Below are positions 34,817 to 47,140 of a stretch of 64,000 nucleotides of DNA, one piece after another. The DNA lies in NCBI GenBank assembly GCA_028023455.1, contig JAQFVV010000030.1, forward strand, positions 10,589,649 through 10,653,648, in the 5' to 3' direction. Under the pieces are notes generated by a model. That model was given only the letters and a program-made list of their open reading frames with translations. It had not been told where the DNA came from and did not search any database. The DNA is from Epiperipatus broadwayi. Lineage: Eukaryota > Onychophora > Udeonychophora > Euonychophora > Peripatidae. How positions within the stretch are numbered: the first letter of the stretch is position 1; each line of letters starts with the position of its first letter. The translations under genes were made by a program, and so were the position numbers.

Positions 34817-35185
34817 AGAGCAAAACTCTCCATACAGTATTGCCACCTGTGCTAAACAGAGTAATCAATGGATGCCAGAAGGCTCGTGCATAAAATCCCT
34901 ATCTAATGCCTACTCATCCAATATCCCCAGACTAGTTTCTGACTTGTGGCCTTCATCAGTGAGGAGCTTTGGATCTGAGAGCACTGCATCTAGATCTTAG
35001 GATCTAATGCAACCCTCCAGCAACCACATTTTATCTCTACTTAACTATAAAACTATGAGAATGAAATTGAAAACACAAAAATATTTTCAATCTAAGCTCA
35101 ATAGCTTATATAGTCATATGGGTCTGGCATCCATTGATTACTCTGTTTAGCACAGGTGGCAATACTGTATGGAGAGTTTTGCTCT
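34817..35185 (-). mobile_element. Hammerhead-carrying repeat family 3 with perfect 60-bp terminal inverted repeats
   Basis: 34817-34876 and 35126-35185 are exact inverted copies (contain acagtattgccacctgtgc). The 369-bp element holds one hammerhead motif on the - strand and, like families 1 and 2, the block agacccatatgac upstream of it. Non-coding. The inverted arms look like a partial second unit in reverse orientation, the same inverted layout seen at 30.6-32.9 kb. Confidence 0.82.
34916..34974 (-). ncRNA. Type I hammerhead ribozyme, family 3
   Basis: On the - strand: stem I 3' side AUCCAA-AGC-UCCUCA, CUGAUGA (34953-34959), stem II A-GGC-CACAA-GUC-A (three pairs beyond an A.A mismatch at the normally G-C position), GAAA (34936-34939), stem III CUAG (self-complementary, within ACUAGU), UC with cleavage expected between 34930 and 34929, then UGGGGA-UA-UUGGAU. 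Stem I pairs 6 bp (one G.U), has an internal loop, then 6 bp. Core boxes are intact; the mismatch next to the core probably lowers activity. Confidence 0.83.
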
Positions 35186-35467
35186 GTTTATCAACAATTA
35201 ATGTGCTAGTATAGGAAATGTGATCATGTGATGGTTAATGGTTTAATTTATTCCATGTTGAAATTATACACAAAATCTATTCTTTTTTTAATACTAAAAG
35301 TTTTTTTTCTTCCCTTTTTGTTTTTTTTTTTCAAAAGAAAATATTATATCTTTGACAAGTTACTTTTGATTAATTATAAACATCTTTAAAAAATATTCCA
35401 GTAAGTTTTTTTTGTTTTCCAATCTAGAATTTCTTTAGGAATCTACTTTTTCTTTTATATAATAAAC
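35186..35467. other. AT-rich spacer
   Basis: T-rich homopolymer stretches; nothing assigned. Confidence 0.4.
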
Positions 35468-35619
35468 TAAAGATCAGCCTTTCAAGCTAATGTATATGCG
35501 CTTTTTATGAATGTTAATACTAATAAATGAATACTTTCATTTCCAACACAAGGTAAAGTCTTTTCAAAAGAATAAATGAATCCACTCATTTATTCAACCC
35601 AAATGCTTATATATGGGCA
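35468..35619 (+). repeat. Dispersed ~150-bp repeat, copy 1
   Basis: Collinear with 37688-37840, sharing taaagatcagcct, aataaatgaatac, ccaacacaag and the end aaatgcttatatatgggca. Family unknown; no coding or tRNA-like signal. Confidence 0.75.
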
Positions 35620-37059
35620 ATAAAAAGACATCTATAAATTCTTTATTTTAGACTTTTAACTTAAGTAAAAATTATTTTACTTGTTTCACTTTTAAAATGT
35701 CATTTTTAAAGAATTATTTAAAATAACTCACCAGCTGCACTTTATATACATATGACACTGCATATTTATCTGTAGTTCTCTGCATTTAGATAAAACAGCA
35801 TATATATAACTAATTCTTTAGCAATCTCATGGCCTCTCTGGGTAAACTGGCTCCTTCTAACCAGTCGACTGGCTTCTTGTCATCATCAGGAAAGTTATAA
35901 TCCAGTAACTTATGGTATTCAATCTATTTCATTTATTCTAGAATTGAATAGACTTCAAGAAAGTTAGAAGTTTTTGTCCATGTTAGGGCTATAAAACACT
36001 AGAAGTTGACCCATTTCTACCATGTGAATTAAAACTCCACCATAATAAACTATGGAGCTGCTGCTAGACTATCCCTCCTTGCCTTCAGTTATATTTTCAT
36101 GGTAGTTGTCATAATCTGTCCAACTCTTAGAACTCTTATGAACTCAAAACTACTCCTTAATCTTTTTTCAATCCTTTTATAGTCAGGATGTAGGGAAAAA
36201 ATAGATTACTTAAAAATGGTTTCTCTACCTTGATTGAAAAAAATTAATGACTCTTTTCAATTCATTTTAATTCTTTGAAAAATTACTTAATGTAATTTCA
36301 TCAAAATATACTATACAAGCTTTACTTTTAAAAAAAGATTTCTAAAATAGTCAATAGAATTATATAATTACTAAGATATATATTCTTACATACATGCTTA
36401 TTTTAATTTTAAAATCAGAATTAATAAAATATTAATTATACTTTTTTAAAATATTTAATTTATAATAAAAAAATTTAAATTCAAAATTATTTACCTTTTA
36501 CTGTTATTCCAGTATAATGTATAAAATATCTATCCTTTCAACTTTATATATATATGTGTGTGTGCGCGCGCGTGTGTGTGCGTGCACGTGTGTGTAGACT
36601 ACTATGTTGTTGTATGTCGTGAAACCCATAATGGTTTCAATATAAAATAAATAAAATATCTGTATTCTATATTTTTAGTTAAAATAAGATTATATATATA
36701 TTTGAAATTGTATTTTGTGTTTTTGAAAATATTGTAATATTTACTTTTATAAAGTTTTAAAAATATATTTTAACATCATGGCATGCTGATGTATTCATAA
36801 AAACTTTTATTGAGTGAATATGCAGATACATTTGACATTTAATAGCAAAATCCTTAAATGAGTTGAATTAAAATTGTCAAAATTAAATGCCATAGAAACA
36901 ATATCTAAGGTAATATATATGTATGGCATCATTAGGAGAAAACTATTTAGGCTTCTGATATTAGTTTGGATATTCAATTTTTGTCCTGATAATTAAACTA
37001 TATAAAAGTTTATGCAACATATATGTCAATAATTTTATTTAAAGTTTTAATTATGGATA
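35620..37059. other. Non-coding region
   Basis: 35820-36230 is less AT-rich but shows no coding frame I recognise. Includes an alternating purine-pyrimidine tract at 36545-36596, listed separately. Confidence 0.4.
36545..36596. repeat. Alternating (TA)(TG)(CG) tract
   Basis: About 50 bp of nearly perfect purine-pyrimidine alternation including gcgcgcgcg and gtgcgtgcacgtg, of the kind that readily adopts left-handed Z-DNA. Confidence 0.85.
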
Positions 37060-37290
37060 TGTAAATATTTGAAATACAGGCACTGATTATATATATATGT
37101 GTGTGTGTTGGGGGGGGTAGATGATAATCTGGAACAACTGAAGAATGCTAGTTTAGCATGAAATACATATATTGGTGATTATTTATCTTTTCAACATGTA
37201 TGTGGTTATATGTATCAGTTGTATGAGATAATATGGATAGTTGAAGGATGATTGAAAGTCTGGGATCAAATACCGTGTTTACAATTATGG
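37060..37290 (+). repeat. Dispersed tRNA-like repeat, copy 4
   Basis: Matches the repeat of 17.9-20.5 kb from gcactgattatatatatatg through gatgataatctgg, gtatcagttgtatgagata and the decayed B box gggatcaaatacc. A G8 run interrupts it at about 37110. Confidence 0.7.
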
Positions 37291-37687
37291 AATGACGGAC
37301 TAAGTTCATAAACATTTGCTCAAAAGACTTCATGTATTTTGAGAATTTAAATAAAAACATTGGATAACAATAATCTCATTGTGATAAATTTTAAACATAA
37401 GTACTATGATATTTATTCATGAAATATATAAAAGTTTTGATAACTACAATTTATGTTACTTAAATAAAATATTATTAATGTTATAGAACTTTACTTAAGG
37501 AATATTTTGTTTAAAAATAAAAGTGTCAAAATGAATAAATTTTTTGGAATGCTATTAACTTGGAATATACCTGGATTTAAATATGATTATCTACACATTA
37601 CATCATGGGATTTTTAAAAGAATTACTAAAGAATTTTGAACAATAAATTATAATTTTGTGTGTACTTATTTAAAATATATAATACAT

Positions 37688-37840
37688 TAAAGATCAGCCT
37701 TTTCAAGCTATTGTGCATGCGCTTTTTTATGAGTGTTAATAATAAATGAATACTTTGACTCCCAACACAAGATATAGTATTTAGGAAAGAATAAAATGAA
37801 TCCACTTATTTTTTCCAACCCAAATGCTTATATATGGGCA
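37688..37840 (+). repeat. Dispersed ~150-bp repeat, copy 2
   Basis: See copy at 35468. Differs by substitutions and short indels. Confidence 0.75.
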
Positions 37841-38870
37841 AATCTTAAGTACTGGAAGTAAAAGTGTGAGGATAGACCACTCACTTTAAATTACTGTTTA
37901 CAATGTCTGAATGAATGACGTCAACAAAATTATCTAGAATTTACTAAACATCACTCTCAAATGAAATTAAACATATGTAAATAAGCATTTATTTTTATAG
38001 TGCTGTGTTATAAATTGTAATACATTAATATATAAGTAAATCACAAAATTTTGGTATAGATAATAAATATTTATTTCAATGGAATTATATTTTGACAGAC
38101 AGTCCTTGTGAGTAAAGAGAAAAGTTAAATAGGTAGTATTTTTTTATACTTTATTTTTTAAGAATGCATGTATTTGTTTACTATACAGGAAAATACAGAT
38201 TACTAAAATAATGTTAAAGTAAATAATAAACAAAATCAAAAACAATATTTTTCTAATTATAATTTTATTTTATTTAAATAAAAGTATGCTTGTTTGGTTT
38301 TTTTCATTTATATTTTAAAAAAAGAAAAAATAGGTTTATTTGTAAATATTTATGAGTGATATCAAAGGTGAAGTAAAAAACAAGTATTTTATTATAATAT
38401 ATTCTGTATGTAAATAAGCTTGTGATTATTGTAATAAGAAAATAGTAAACAAATTAAACATACTCGTTAATTTTAAAATATATTTCATGGATTAATTTGC
38501 AATATTTATGCTAGTATAATATATTTTTCGTTTTGATTGTTCTTAATATATCATTCACAACACATGACAGTTATATTTATAAAGCCATATAGAATGTATA
38601 ATAGACAAATGGTAATTAATTCAGAATTAAATTACTCAACAAGAAATATTTTATTTGCTATTTTATTTTTTTACTGTTATTATTGTTTATATTAATAAAT
38701 TTTTCTTTTGTTAATCAAAGTAGTTCTCTGTGATCTTCAGTAGTTAAATTATTATACTCAACATCAATACAAACGTTGAGAGTCTCCATATATGATTTTT
38801 TTTTAACATTATTCATATATTATATTATTAGTTAGCCAGAATGTTAAATAAACATTTGCATATTTATTTA
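37841..38870. other. AT-rich non-coding tract
   Basis: No feature supported. Confidence 0.45.
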
Positions 38871-39420
38871 TTTTATTAACATTATATTTGGCAGCCCAAG
38901 TAGTGCCTAAATAAGACATTTTATCAGAGATAAGTATTATTACATTTGGCATTTGTAAATGTGAGATTTGATTAATATTTATTAATTTACATTATTTCAT
39001 TTTGGTATCCTATTATGTGGATGATAATAATTAGTCTGAAAACAGTTCATCAGTTATGTTTGGCCATTATAGTGATAAACAATTAGTAAAGGTTAAGCTA
39101 ATATTTTGTTAATCACTACTCTGTTAAGGTAAAATAATTATTTATTCTATTACAGTTTTAGCATTCAGCATGTTAGGCCAATTAATTCTTTGATTTATTA
39201 ATTTTATTTTATACTATTACAATTTGGCATCCAACATTATAGGCAATGTGATAAAATATTTATCTGTTTTTTATTTTATACCATTATAATTTAGCATCTC
39301 AAGTATGGGCTTGAATAAAACTATTTACCTGAGATTATCATTATATGTTGTGACCAACTTTGTTGGCATGAATAAATTTATTTACATGAGATAAATAATA
39401 TATATTTGATATCAAAACAT
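38871..39420. repeat. Degenerate satellite, period about 57-68 bp
   Basis: A phrase like attanatttggcatnc recurs at about 38881, 38940, 38997, 39053, 39160, 39224, 39288 and 39356, each time followed about 15-20 bp later by a tag like agtatgggc/cattataggc and an AT-rich filler. Individual units have diverged strongly. It ends directly at a SINE insertion. Confidence 0.6.
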
Positions 39421-39422
39421 AC

Positions 39423-39529
39423 ATTGTTAGCCGAGAGGTCACCGCAGCAACCTTGCAAGCAAGTAGTTAGTTGCAGACGGTTGTGGGTTCACGTCCCGGC
39501 GATGCCATGACATATGAAGAAAAAAAAAT
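39423..39529 (+). mobile_element. tRNA-derived SINE, copy 1
   Basis: Starts attgttagccgagaggtc (A-box-like), contains ccttgcaagcaag (anticodon-arm-like) and gcagacggttg (variable-arm-like), then the B box gggttcacgtccc, then gatgccatgacatatg and a poly(A) tail. The longer middle suggests a class II (Leu/Ser-type) tRNA ancestor. It has tail sequence after the tRNA part, so it is a SINE and not a tRNA gene. Confidence 0.85.
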
Positions 39530-39920
39530 ATGATTAATAAACAATTTTATTCTAATGTGATAAATATTTTGACTATTTAATTTTTTTTTAATTATATAAA
39601 GTATTTTATGAGTGAACATTATAATTATGCTATAAAGTGGGTATAGGAATTGAAAGCACTTTACAAAATAATAGCGATAGTTAAATATTGTTATGCAGTT
39701 TGTGATGTTTTATTCATAGATTCTCAGCTGAATATGGTTTATCTGATTTTTATTGGCTTTTTTATGTTATGATATAATTATATTATCAAATATTTTAAGA
39801 TAGATTTATCAAAATTTCTTTATAAATAACTTTTTTATCCAAATATAATATTAAAATTTACTTCTATCAATTATGATATTAAAAAAAAAAACTTTTTGAG
39901 TGTTTTTTAATATAAGTCTA

Positions 39921-40021
39921 GCATTCGGTGGTCGGGAGGTCAGCGACGGCTGCTTTACAAGCAGTTGTCCCGGGTTAGCGGGTTCCTTCCGGGCTAATGC
40001 TATGACACATGAGGAAAAAAA
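39921..40021 (+). mobile_element. tRNA-derived SINE, copy 2
   Basis: Same family: gcattcggtggtcgggaggtc, tgctttacaagcag, a B-box-like gcgggttccttcc and the tail gctaatgctatgacacatgagg plus A-run. More diverged in the variable arm. Confidence 0.78.
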
Positions 40022-40329
40022 GTTTAACAGTTGAAAGCAAATACTTTTGCTCTTTGAACTTTCTGAATCTAAAATTGTAGGAAAACATGTATAAAATAAA
40101 AATCGGCACAATTTTCTAAAAATATAATTAACCTTTTATTGATACATATACAAATTGCATTAAATATGTAGATGTGGGACTACTATATATAAATTCTATA
40201 AATAGAACAGAGTTAATTAGTTTTATAGTAAATGCAATACAATATAATCTCTTTTCATTCAGAAAATAGATTTTTCAAAAACTACTTGAGACATTTAATG
40301 TTTAATGAAACTTTATTTCAACAAAAGAT

Positions 40330-40860
<531 letters not shown>

Positions 40861-42150
40861 CATTAAATATTTATCAGTCTTCTTTTTCTTTCATTTTTTA
40901 TAAATATCAAAATTATTATTGCATTCATTCAATTAAGTAGATATTGTCACCAATTTTTCACTTGCTTCTCTTAAGTAATATATCAATGTTTTCATCATTT
41001 TTTGAAACTTTCAAAATTTTTCTCGACTTAATTGCACACCTTATGTTTTTATTTAAAATGCTAATCATTATAGTCTTTTTTAAAATTCATATTTTTTATT
41101 AGGTTAAAACATAATCCAACTTTGCTGTAACTTTTTTGAATACTTCCACAATTCAATGAGTCTATGTTTATTTTCACTTCTGTTTTCCAATTCCAATTTA
41201 TCCAAGCACTTTCAACATTTTAATCATTATTCAATTCTAGCCTTAAAACATTAGTTAATCTATATATATATAATCTTACTTCTTATCAGAATGTGAATAT
41301 ATATGTTTATTTACTCTATCAATAAGCACACAATAATAGTGTTATAATAAGAATGTATTAAGAGGTATTGAGAATTTTCTTGTTTTGGTTCCTTTAACTC
41401 TCAAGGAGAAATCAAAGGATCTTAACAGCAAATTTTTTTGCAGTCATTAACTCATTAGTAATCCATTACTTTTTGTCTTTACTTATCTATTCGAAAAATT
41501 GTAACCACAAAAGAACGTAAGACCAATGTAAAAACACATTCTATTTATCTTACAATCATATAATAATTATTAAAAATTAAGCTTCAAATCATTTATGAAA
41601 CTTTTTATATTATTTTTACAAACAAATATTGTTTTGTTTATCAATAGCGAATTATAAAGACAATTTGTAATTTATGAGTTCTCCTCCGTCAATAAATGGA
41701 ACACAGTAATAAATAGAAACATCTGTTCTAGATTTTATTTATAAATTTTAGAAATGATCACGTGATAATGCTATTTATTTTAAACCGTAAAATTGCATTT
41801 CGTTAAGAAAAATCTAAAATGGCAATATTTTTATCTTATAATGATAATCTATACTCAATTCTGTCATCCTTTTTATTATCTTTATAGAGAATAACTGGAT
41901 TTTGATAATAATGTTTTGTTTTTTTACATATTTGTTTTGTTTTGATAATAGTTTGGTCATAATCATATCAAGAAAACATTAAACCGTCTTTAAAAAAAAC
42001 ATAAAATACTCACAATGTTAAGACATCTTATAAATGAGTAGAAAAATTATGAAAATATTGACAAATTGTGGTTGGTATTTAATGATAGTAAATGTAATTA
42101 AAAAACACCAAGATATTTTTTAATATTATGAGATGATTCAATTAAAAATG
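40861..42150. other. AT-rich non-coding tract
   Basis: No feature supported. Confidence 0.45.
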
Positions 42151-42240
42151 TAGACTGTATAATTGCCAGTATTGCTTTAGAAGAAAAAAGTAAAGATGCA
42201 AAAACCAGAAATAAGCAGGGCATAAATCAAAAAAGTTGGA

Positions 42241-42486
42241 TTGATTGGACATTACTCAACTTATGAATTAGGAATATTAAACAAACTGGAATGTGAGATT
42301 TTAGTTCAGAAAAACAATGCAAAAAATAATATATGTTTTTCTAGTCATAAAAAATATTTTAAGGACTATCATGGACATAATTCTCTAAATAATCTATTGA
42401 TAATAATTGGTACTAGTATCAATGATGGTACCATTCACTGCATGGCACTGTCACTATTACCAAACAGTGAAATGTACTGCTTATGA
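42241..42486 (+). pseudogene. Unassigned ORF upstream of the LINE matches
   Basis: 81 residues, polar, Asn-rich. It lies where the N-terminal part of a LINE endonuclease would be expected, but I see no motif. Probably decayed LINE sequence or chance. Confidence 0.2.
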
Positions 42487-42854
42487 GGCAAGGCTGTAAT
42501 ATGTAATAATTTTATTTTGTATTTATCATTTTAATGTTAATATGATGCATGCATATACCCAAGAAAGCTACAAAATGAAAAAAAAATTGAAAAGTTTTAC
42601 AATCAGATTAGGAATGAAATCAACAAAATTTTCAGATGAGATATTTTCTTTGAATTGATCATCAATTGGAAGAGCTATAAAAAGTCTGTTTAACAAATAT
42701 GGAATTAAAAAATAAATAATAATGAATCTGTATATTGGTCATGATTTGATGATTAGTAATTCTTTCCAGTAATTGGAGCACTTAGTTATTACTAGATGAG
42801 GTTCAAATAAATCAAATACATTGCATTAATGACATCTGGTGTAAAGACTTTCAG

Positions 42855-42963
42855 TTTTTTCCCATATGTCATAGCATTGGCTGAGAAGTGAACCCACAAC
42901 AACTGTCTGCAAGCAACTGCTTGCTTGCAAGGCAGCTGTGCTGACCTCTCAGCTAACAATGCT
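42855..42963 (-). mobile_element. tRNA-derived SINE, copy 3
   Basis: Reverse complement reads gttagctgagaggtcagc, cttgcaagcaagcag, gcagacagttgttg, gggttcacttctc, then gccaatgctatgacatatggg and A-run. Most like the presumed family consensus. Inserted within the LINE remnant. Confidence 0.85.
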
Positions 42964-43566
42964 TGACTAACTGCAAATAAACTACAGAAGAGATCATAAG
43001 TATCTAAGTGGAAATCATATTAATATTCTAAATTAATTAAAAACATATATGCTTCTTTTACATCTAACATAGAAATTAAAGAAATAGTATTTACAAATGT
43101 GATAAAAAGTTTGATTATAATGAAATGTATTCACATAAAGAATCAAAATCTAAAATCCAAAAGTGGTAAAGGTTTGTGGGCAGTTGAATAAACTTTACAA
43201 ATAATTGGTAGTAGAGATTATGACTACTAAAAGTAAGCTTAAATAACAATATCTATCTCAGGGGCTTTATGGGATGGAAAACATCTGGAGTCAGTTTATT
43301 AAAATATGCCACTAATAGTTGAAGTATCAAAGTTCAAGACAAATACAAAAGGAATATACAGAAGAATATTCCACAAAAATATCAACTAAAATACCTTTGG
43401 TGAAAATACTTATATCATAACCCCCTAATAAGTCTAATAAAATCGGATTAATCTTGAAATCACTGGCAAAAAAGTAATATATGCTACAAGTAAGCTTGTT
43501 CTGAAAACATCCTGGGTAGATTAGAGCAAGAAGCTGTTAATAGAAAATGCTAAGCAACAAAAGATA

Positions 43567-43680
43567 TTGTTGACAAAAAATCATGATCATTGGAAAGAAG
43601 ACTATATATGCTTTATTAATTGTAATAAGGCATATGATTTAGAAAATTATATTAAATTATATGACTGGATAATACTAAAT
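43567..43680 (+). pseudogene. LINE reverse transcriptase motif A fragment
   Basis: Frame from TTG/ATG-like start at 43567 reads WKEDYICFINCNKAYDLENYIKLYDWI. The pattern fits RTE-clade RT around the first catalytic Asp, here replaced by Asn. It ends at the junction with the palindromic insertion at 43672. Confidence 0.65.
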
Positions 43681-44008
43681 TGTTCATTCACTTTACTACT
43701 GTTACACAGTGCTTTATTTACCACCCTTTTTTTACAGTTTCCAGTTTTGATTGCCCCAGCAACCTTCTTCTGAACTTTATTTGAATTTAGAGTTGAGGCT
43801 AGGAGATACAAAGTTATGAAGAAGATTGCTGGGGCAATTGAAACTGTAAACTGTAAAAAAGGGTGGTAAATAATTCAAATTTGAATTTAAAGTTGAGGTT
43901 AGGAGATATAAAGTTCTGAAGAAGATTGCTGAGGCAATCAAAACTGTAAAAAAGAATGGTAAATAAAGCATTGTATAACAGTAGTAAAGTGGATGGACAA
44001 TTTAGTAT
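43672..44008. mobile_element. Hairpin element (MITE-like) inserted in LINE RT
   Basis: Arms about 43672-43779 and 43903-44008 are imperfect inverted repeats (outer atactaaattg; inner gattgccccagc / gctgaggcaatc). A 100-bp unit (gaatttagagttgagg) is duplicated in the middle, at 43783 and 43883. No protein. Short ORFs on both strands are shadows of the arms. Confidence 0.75.
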
Positions 44009-44335
44009 CATATGGTATACATTTGGTAATGCAATAAAAAAGAATAGTAATTTATATATTATTTAAAGTTGAGTATATCAGAGCTTTTTTATCTTTTTAT
44101 GAAGAATTTTTATTCAGAACTAAAAATTACACTTAAAATATCATAAAACACACTGAAACATACGGTAGTAAACAAAGTGATGTCACGTTATTTTATGGGA
44201 TTAGAAAGAACTGTATACTATCACTCTACCTATTCAATTATTATTCTAATATTTATTAAGGTAATGTAAGTGTGGATTCATGATTAGGAGAATAAATATT
44301 AAATATACTAATATCACTCTTATAGGTGAAAATTG

Positions 44336-45290
44336 AAAGAGTGAAAATATATGGAGGAAAACAAAGCAATGTTGTATAATGATATTTTTTTCGATTACAG
44401 ACTGATTTATGATCTTATTTTAAAAATGGTCAAAGTCATCCAAACTATGGTATTTTTTGTGATTCTATAATGAGAATTGAAAAAGGGTAAAAGATATATT
44501 AATGTTTTTCTAACATGATGCTTTTGAAGCCTTTGAAAGTATCGTGAACCACAAGAAAAATAAACAATGGATACTAGATCAGATTAATTTTTTAACTTTT
44601 ATTTCGAACACAAATAATCAGTAGAAATTGTTTTATTTTGATCATATTGTAAGATGATCTACTTAAAAGGTTTAATAACAGTGAAAAAGGATGACTAGAA
44701 ATATGAAGCTGAGAGTCACTATTAGTATAATGAAAAAGTCATTGAAGAGCTTAAAAAGCTGTAAAAATACTATTTTATAATCCCCAAAAGTGGTCCTTTT
44801 TTTGGTTGTTACCTGATAATAAAATTGTAATAAAACAATCTTCTTATAATTCAAACACCATAGTTAAAATAAAACTACGGAGAAATTTACTCTTAAGTTT
44901 TTAAAATTATTTTTCTGTAATTATAAAATAATATGATTTAAAATATATTTTTATCTTATTTTCTTCAACTGATTTTTAAAAACAACAACATAAGCTTATT
45001 ACCTGTGACATTTGCAATTACATTCTATTCGTTTTGTTAGATTTGTATTTACAAGTAATTTGGAAAATGTTTACAATTTGTGTGTAATAGATGACTTAAT
45101 ACTCACCATGTGAAAAAAGAAACATTTTCTGAAATTTAATGCTTGCATTGTTTAATTGTTTTTGTGTGGACAAACTATTCTTAACTGTAATCATTTTTGC
45201 TATCCCTTCTGTCTCACAACTCTCCAATTAACATTTGATTTAATGGTAAATTTAAATGGAATAATAATATGATCATCAGATAAGATGAAT
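44336..45290. other. AT-rich, no assigned feature
   Basis: May hold further decayed LINE sequence, but no motif is readable. Confidence 0.4.
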
Positions 45291-45296
45291 GTAAAA

Positions 45297-45416
45297 ATGA
45301 AGAGCTATTCTGGTGAGTATAAGAAAGAAATTGTGAAGGGCTCCCAGGGTAAGAATATTACAGATTTCTGCAAAGAGAAGTATTTGAATAAATGTACATT
45401 TTTTATAGTGAATTAA
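45297..45416 (+). pseudogene. Possible transposase N-terminal fragment
   Basis: A 39-residue ORF, MKSYSGEYKKEIVKGSQG and on, followed by NITDFCKEKYLNK. The Y-S-x-E-Y/F-K-K-E-I-V pattern with a following Ile/Cys helix resembles the start of a helix-turn-helix in several transposases (pogo/Tc1-like). It is too short to assign and has no downstream DDE domain. Confidence 0.25.
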
Positions 45417-45599
45417 ATGTAGATTTTTGTACATGAGAAAATAAAACATCCCCTGAAAATAAACTCCACAGTATCTTTAGGAGCAAAAGTTAATAAGGCA
45501 TTGTCTTTTTGGGGGAGAAAACATGATAGAAGTTTAATCCTTTATTAAAAGAAAAAGATAAGAAATTAACAAAATTCCAAGTTAAAAAAAACAATCAGA

Positions 45600-45771
45600 A
45601 TAATAACGTGAAAGCTAAACACCTTCAAACAGATACGCTTTAAAAATGCTTACGTGACAGCCAATCAGATGGAATAATGGCATCACGTGGGACTCTAAAT
45701 TCTAAAACACAAGCCAGAACTATTAGAAAAAGATGTATCTGTTTGAAGGTGTTTAGCTTTCGCGTTATTAT
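45600..45771. mobile_element. MITE with ~36-bp terminal inverted repeats
   Basis: Left end taataacgtgaaagctaaac and right end, on the other strand, taataacgcgaaagctaaac match for 36 bases with one or two mismatches (through ccttcaaacagatac). The internal region has tgacagccaatcag, also seen in the hairpin at 63.5 kb. About 172 bp, non-coding. No certain target duplication. Confidence 0.82.
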
Positions 45772-46350
45772 AATATTATCTGTTTACGCTTGAATTTAAT
45801 ATATTTATATTTAATCAGAATGTATTAGAAGATTAAGATTCTTCAAAAAATACTGAAAATCAGAGGTAATTTTTCATGTATTATATTTTTATTTATTAAC
45901 TCTTAAAATAATATATTATCTTCAATCTGCGATTATACTTGGTTATACATTTTATTGTTTTGTTAAAAGAGTTTTAGTTTGTTTTAAAATAGAAAATTCC
46001 TTCAATAATTCTACTTGCGTAATTATGAAGCTCAAATTCTTTAGAAAACTTTTGGTATAAATAGTGTTCACCTGAAATCAGGTTTTCTTTCTTTTCTGAT
46101 TATCTTGTTTGTGCTGATCATCAACCCAGAAGTCACCATCAAACTAATGTGCAATTGACAGAAACCTCTGCAGGCAGCAAGAAGCTTTCTAAACACTGTT
46201 AATTTATAACTAGGAACTCAGTCCTAAGTGTATAGAACGAGCTTTATTAATATAATCACAGTGGTCTCAATGTAGCTAAAATTAAATCAAACATGCCAAA
46301 TATATAAAAACTATGATTTTCAATGATGTATACTTTAAATATGTGAAACT
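45772..46350. other. AT-rich spacer
   Basis: No feature supported. Confidence 0.4.
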
Positions 46351-46546
46351 GTGATAATATGTTGGATTATTTCCATCATCTATCATTAAATGGTGAATGT
46401 CTAAAAAATTTAAACTTTATTTAAACTAACCTGTGTTGTCTCCTTGATTGCTATTACCAATAGTTGATTGTATTTGAAAAATTTAATTTTTTCTAGACAT
46501 TTAACATTTAATGATAGATGATGGAAATAGACCAACATATTATCAC
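46351..46546. mobile_element. MITE with ~55-bp terminal inverted repeats
   Basis: Left arm gtgataatatgttgg..ttccatcatctatcatt and right arm pair over about 55-60 bases with a few mismatches. 196 bp, non-coding. Confidence 0.82.
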
Positions 46547-47132
46547 ATCTAAATTACCATCATCACAAACCCTGACAAATATGTGGAAAACTGATGATGA
46601 CAAAGTAAATACATCCAATATATGTTGAAAACTAATTATAACTAAATGTTTAAAATCAACAGGAAAATATGGGATACAGCAATTCCAAATTTAAACTTTT
46701 AATTTCTATACAGAGCTTTTTTAAAATAAAATAAAAAAAGCAAACATAAATGAAATTTATGTTCTTATTATCAGGGTAGACTTTTCTGACTGATGTATAA
46801 AGGCTAATCTGAGGTAAATAAATCAAAGTCGTTTTAATTTACAGACATTTCATAAACTTTATTTAAATTGTAAAATGAATTTTATTTTATCTAAAGATCA
46901 TGTTTTTATCTATTTTGCTATCACTTTCTTGGTTAACACTTTTTATTAATTATTTTAAATTAACAATTATTGTGTGAATTAGATTTAATGATGTAAATTA
47001 TTTTGTATTATTACTATGTTAATTGTACGAGTTTTAAAAAGAAGAACAAATTATGAGAGCTAAATTTCATTGCTAATCTTTAGTTTTAAAACATTTTAAT
47101 AAGAATCAATAGTTTGGCTTGCAGACATATCC
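46547..47132. other. AT-rich spacer
   Basis: No feature supported. Confidence 0.4.
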
Positions 47133-47140
47133 TCCTAATA

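Larger units (their letters stand above)
42540..44335 (+). mobile_element. RTE-type LINE remnant with nested insertions
   Basis: Scattered matches in order on the + strand. At 42545-42630 the frame reads IEKFYNQIRNEINK, the block after the IQVYAPT-type motif of RTE endonucleases. At 43594-43665, DYICFINCNKAYDLENYIKL matches RT motif A (normally CFIDY.KAFD..NH.KL), with the catalytic Asp changed to Asn. At about 44197-44250, GIRKNCILS and LFNYYS match RT motif B (G.RQGC.LSP.LFN.Y). Stops and shifts throughout. A SINE (42855-42963) and a palindrome (43672-44008) are inserted. Confidence 0.65.
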
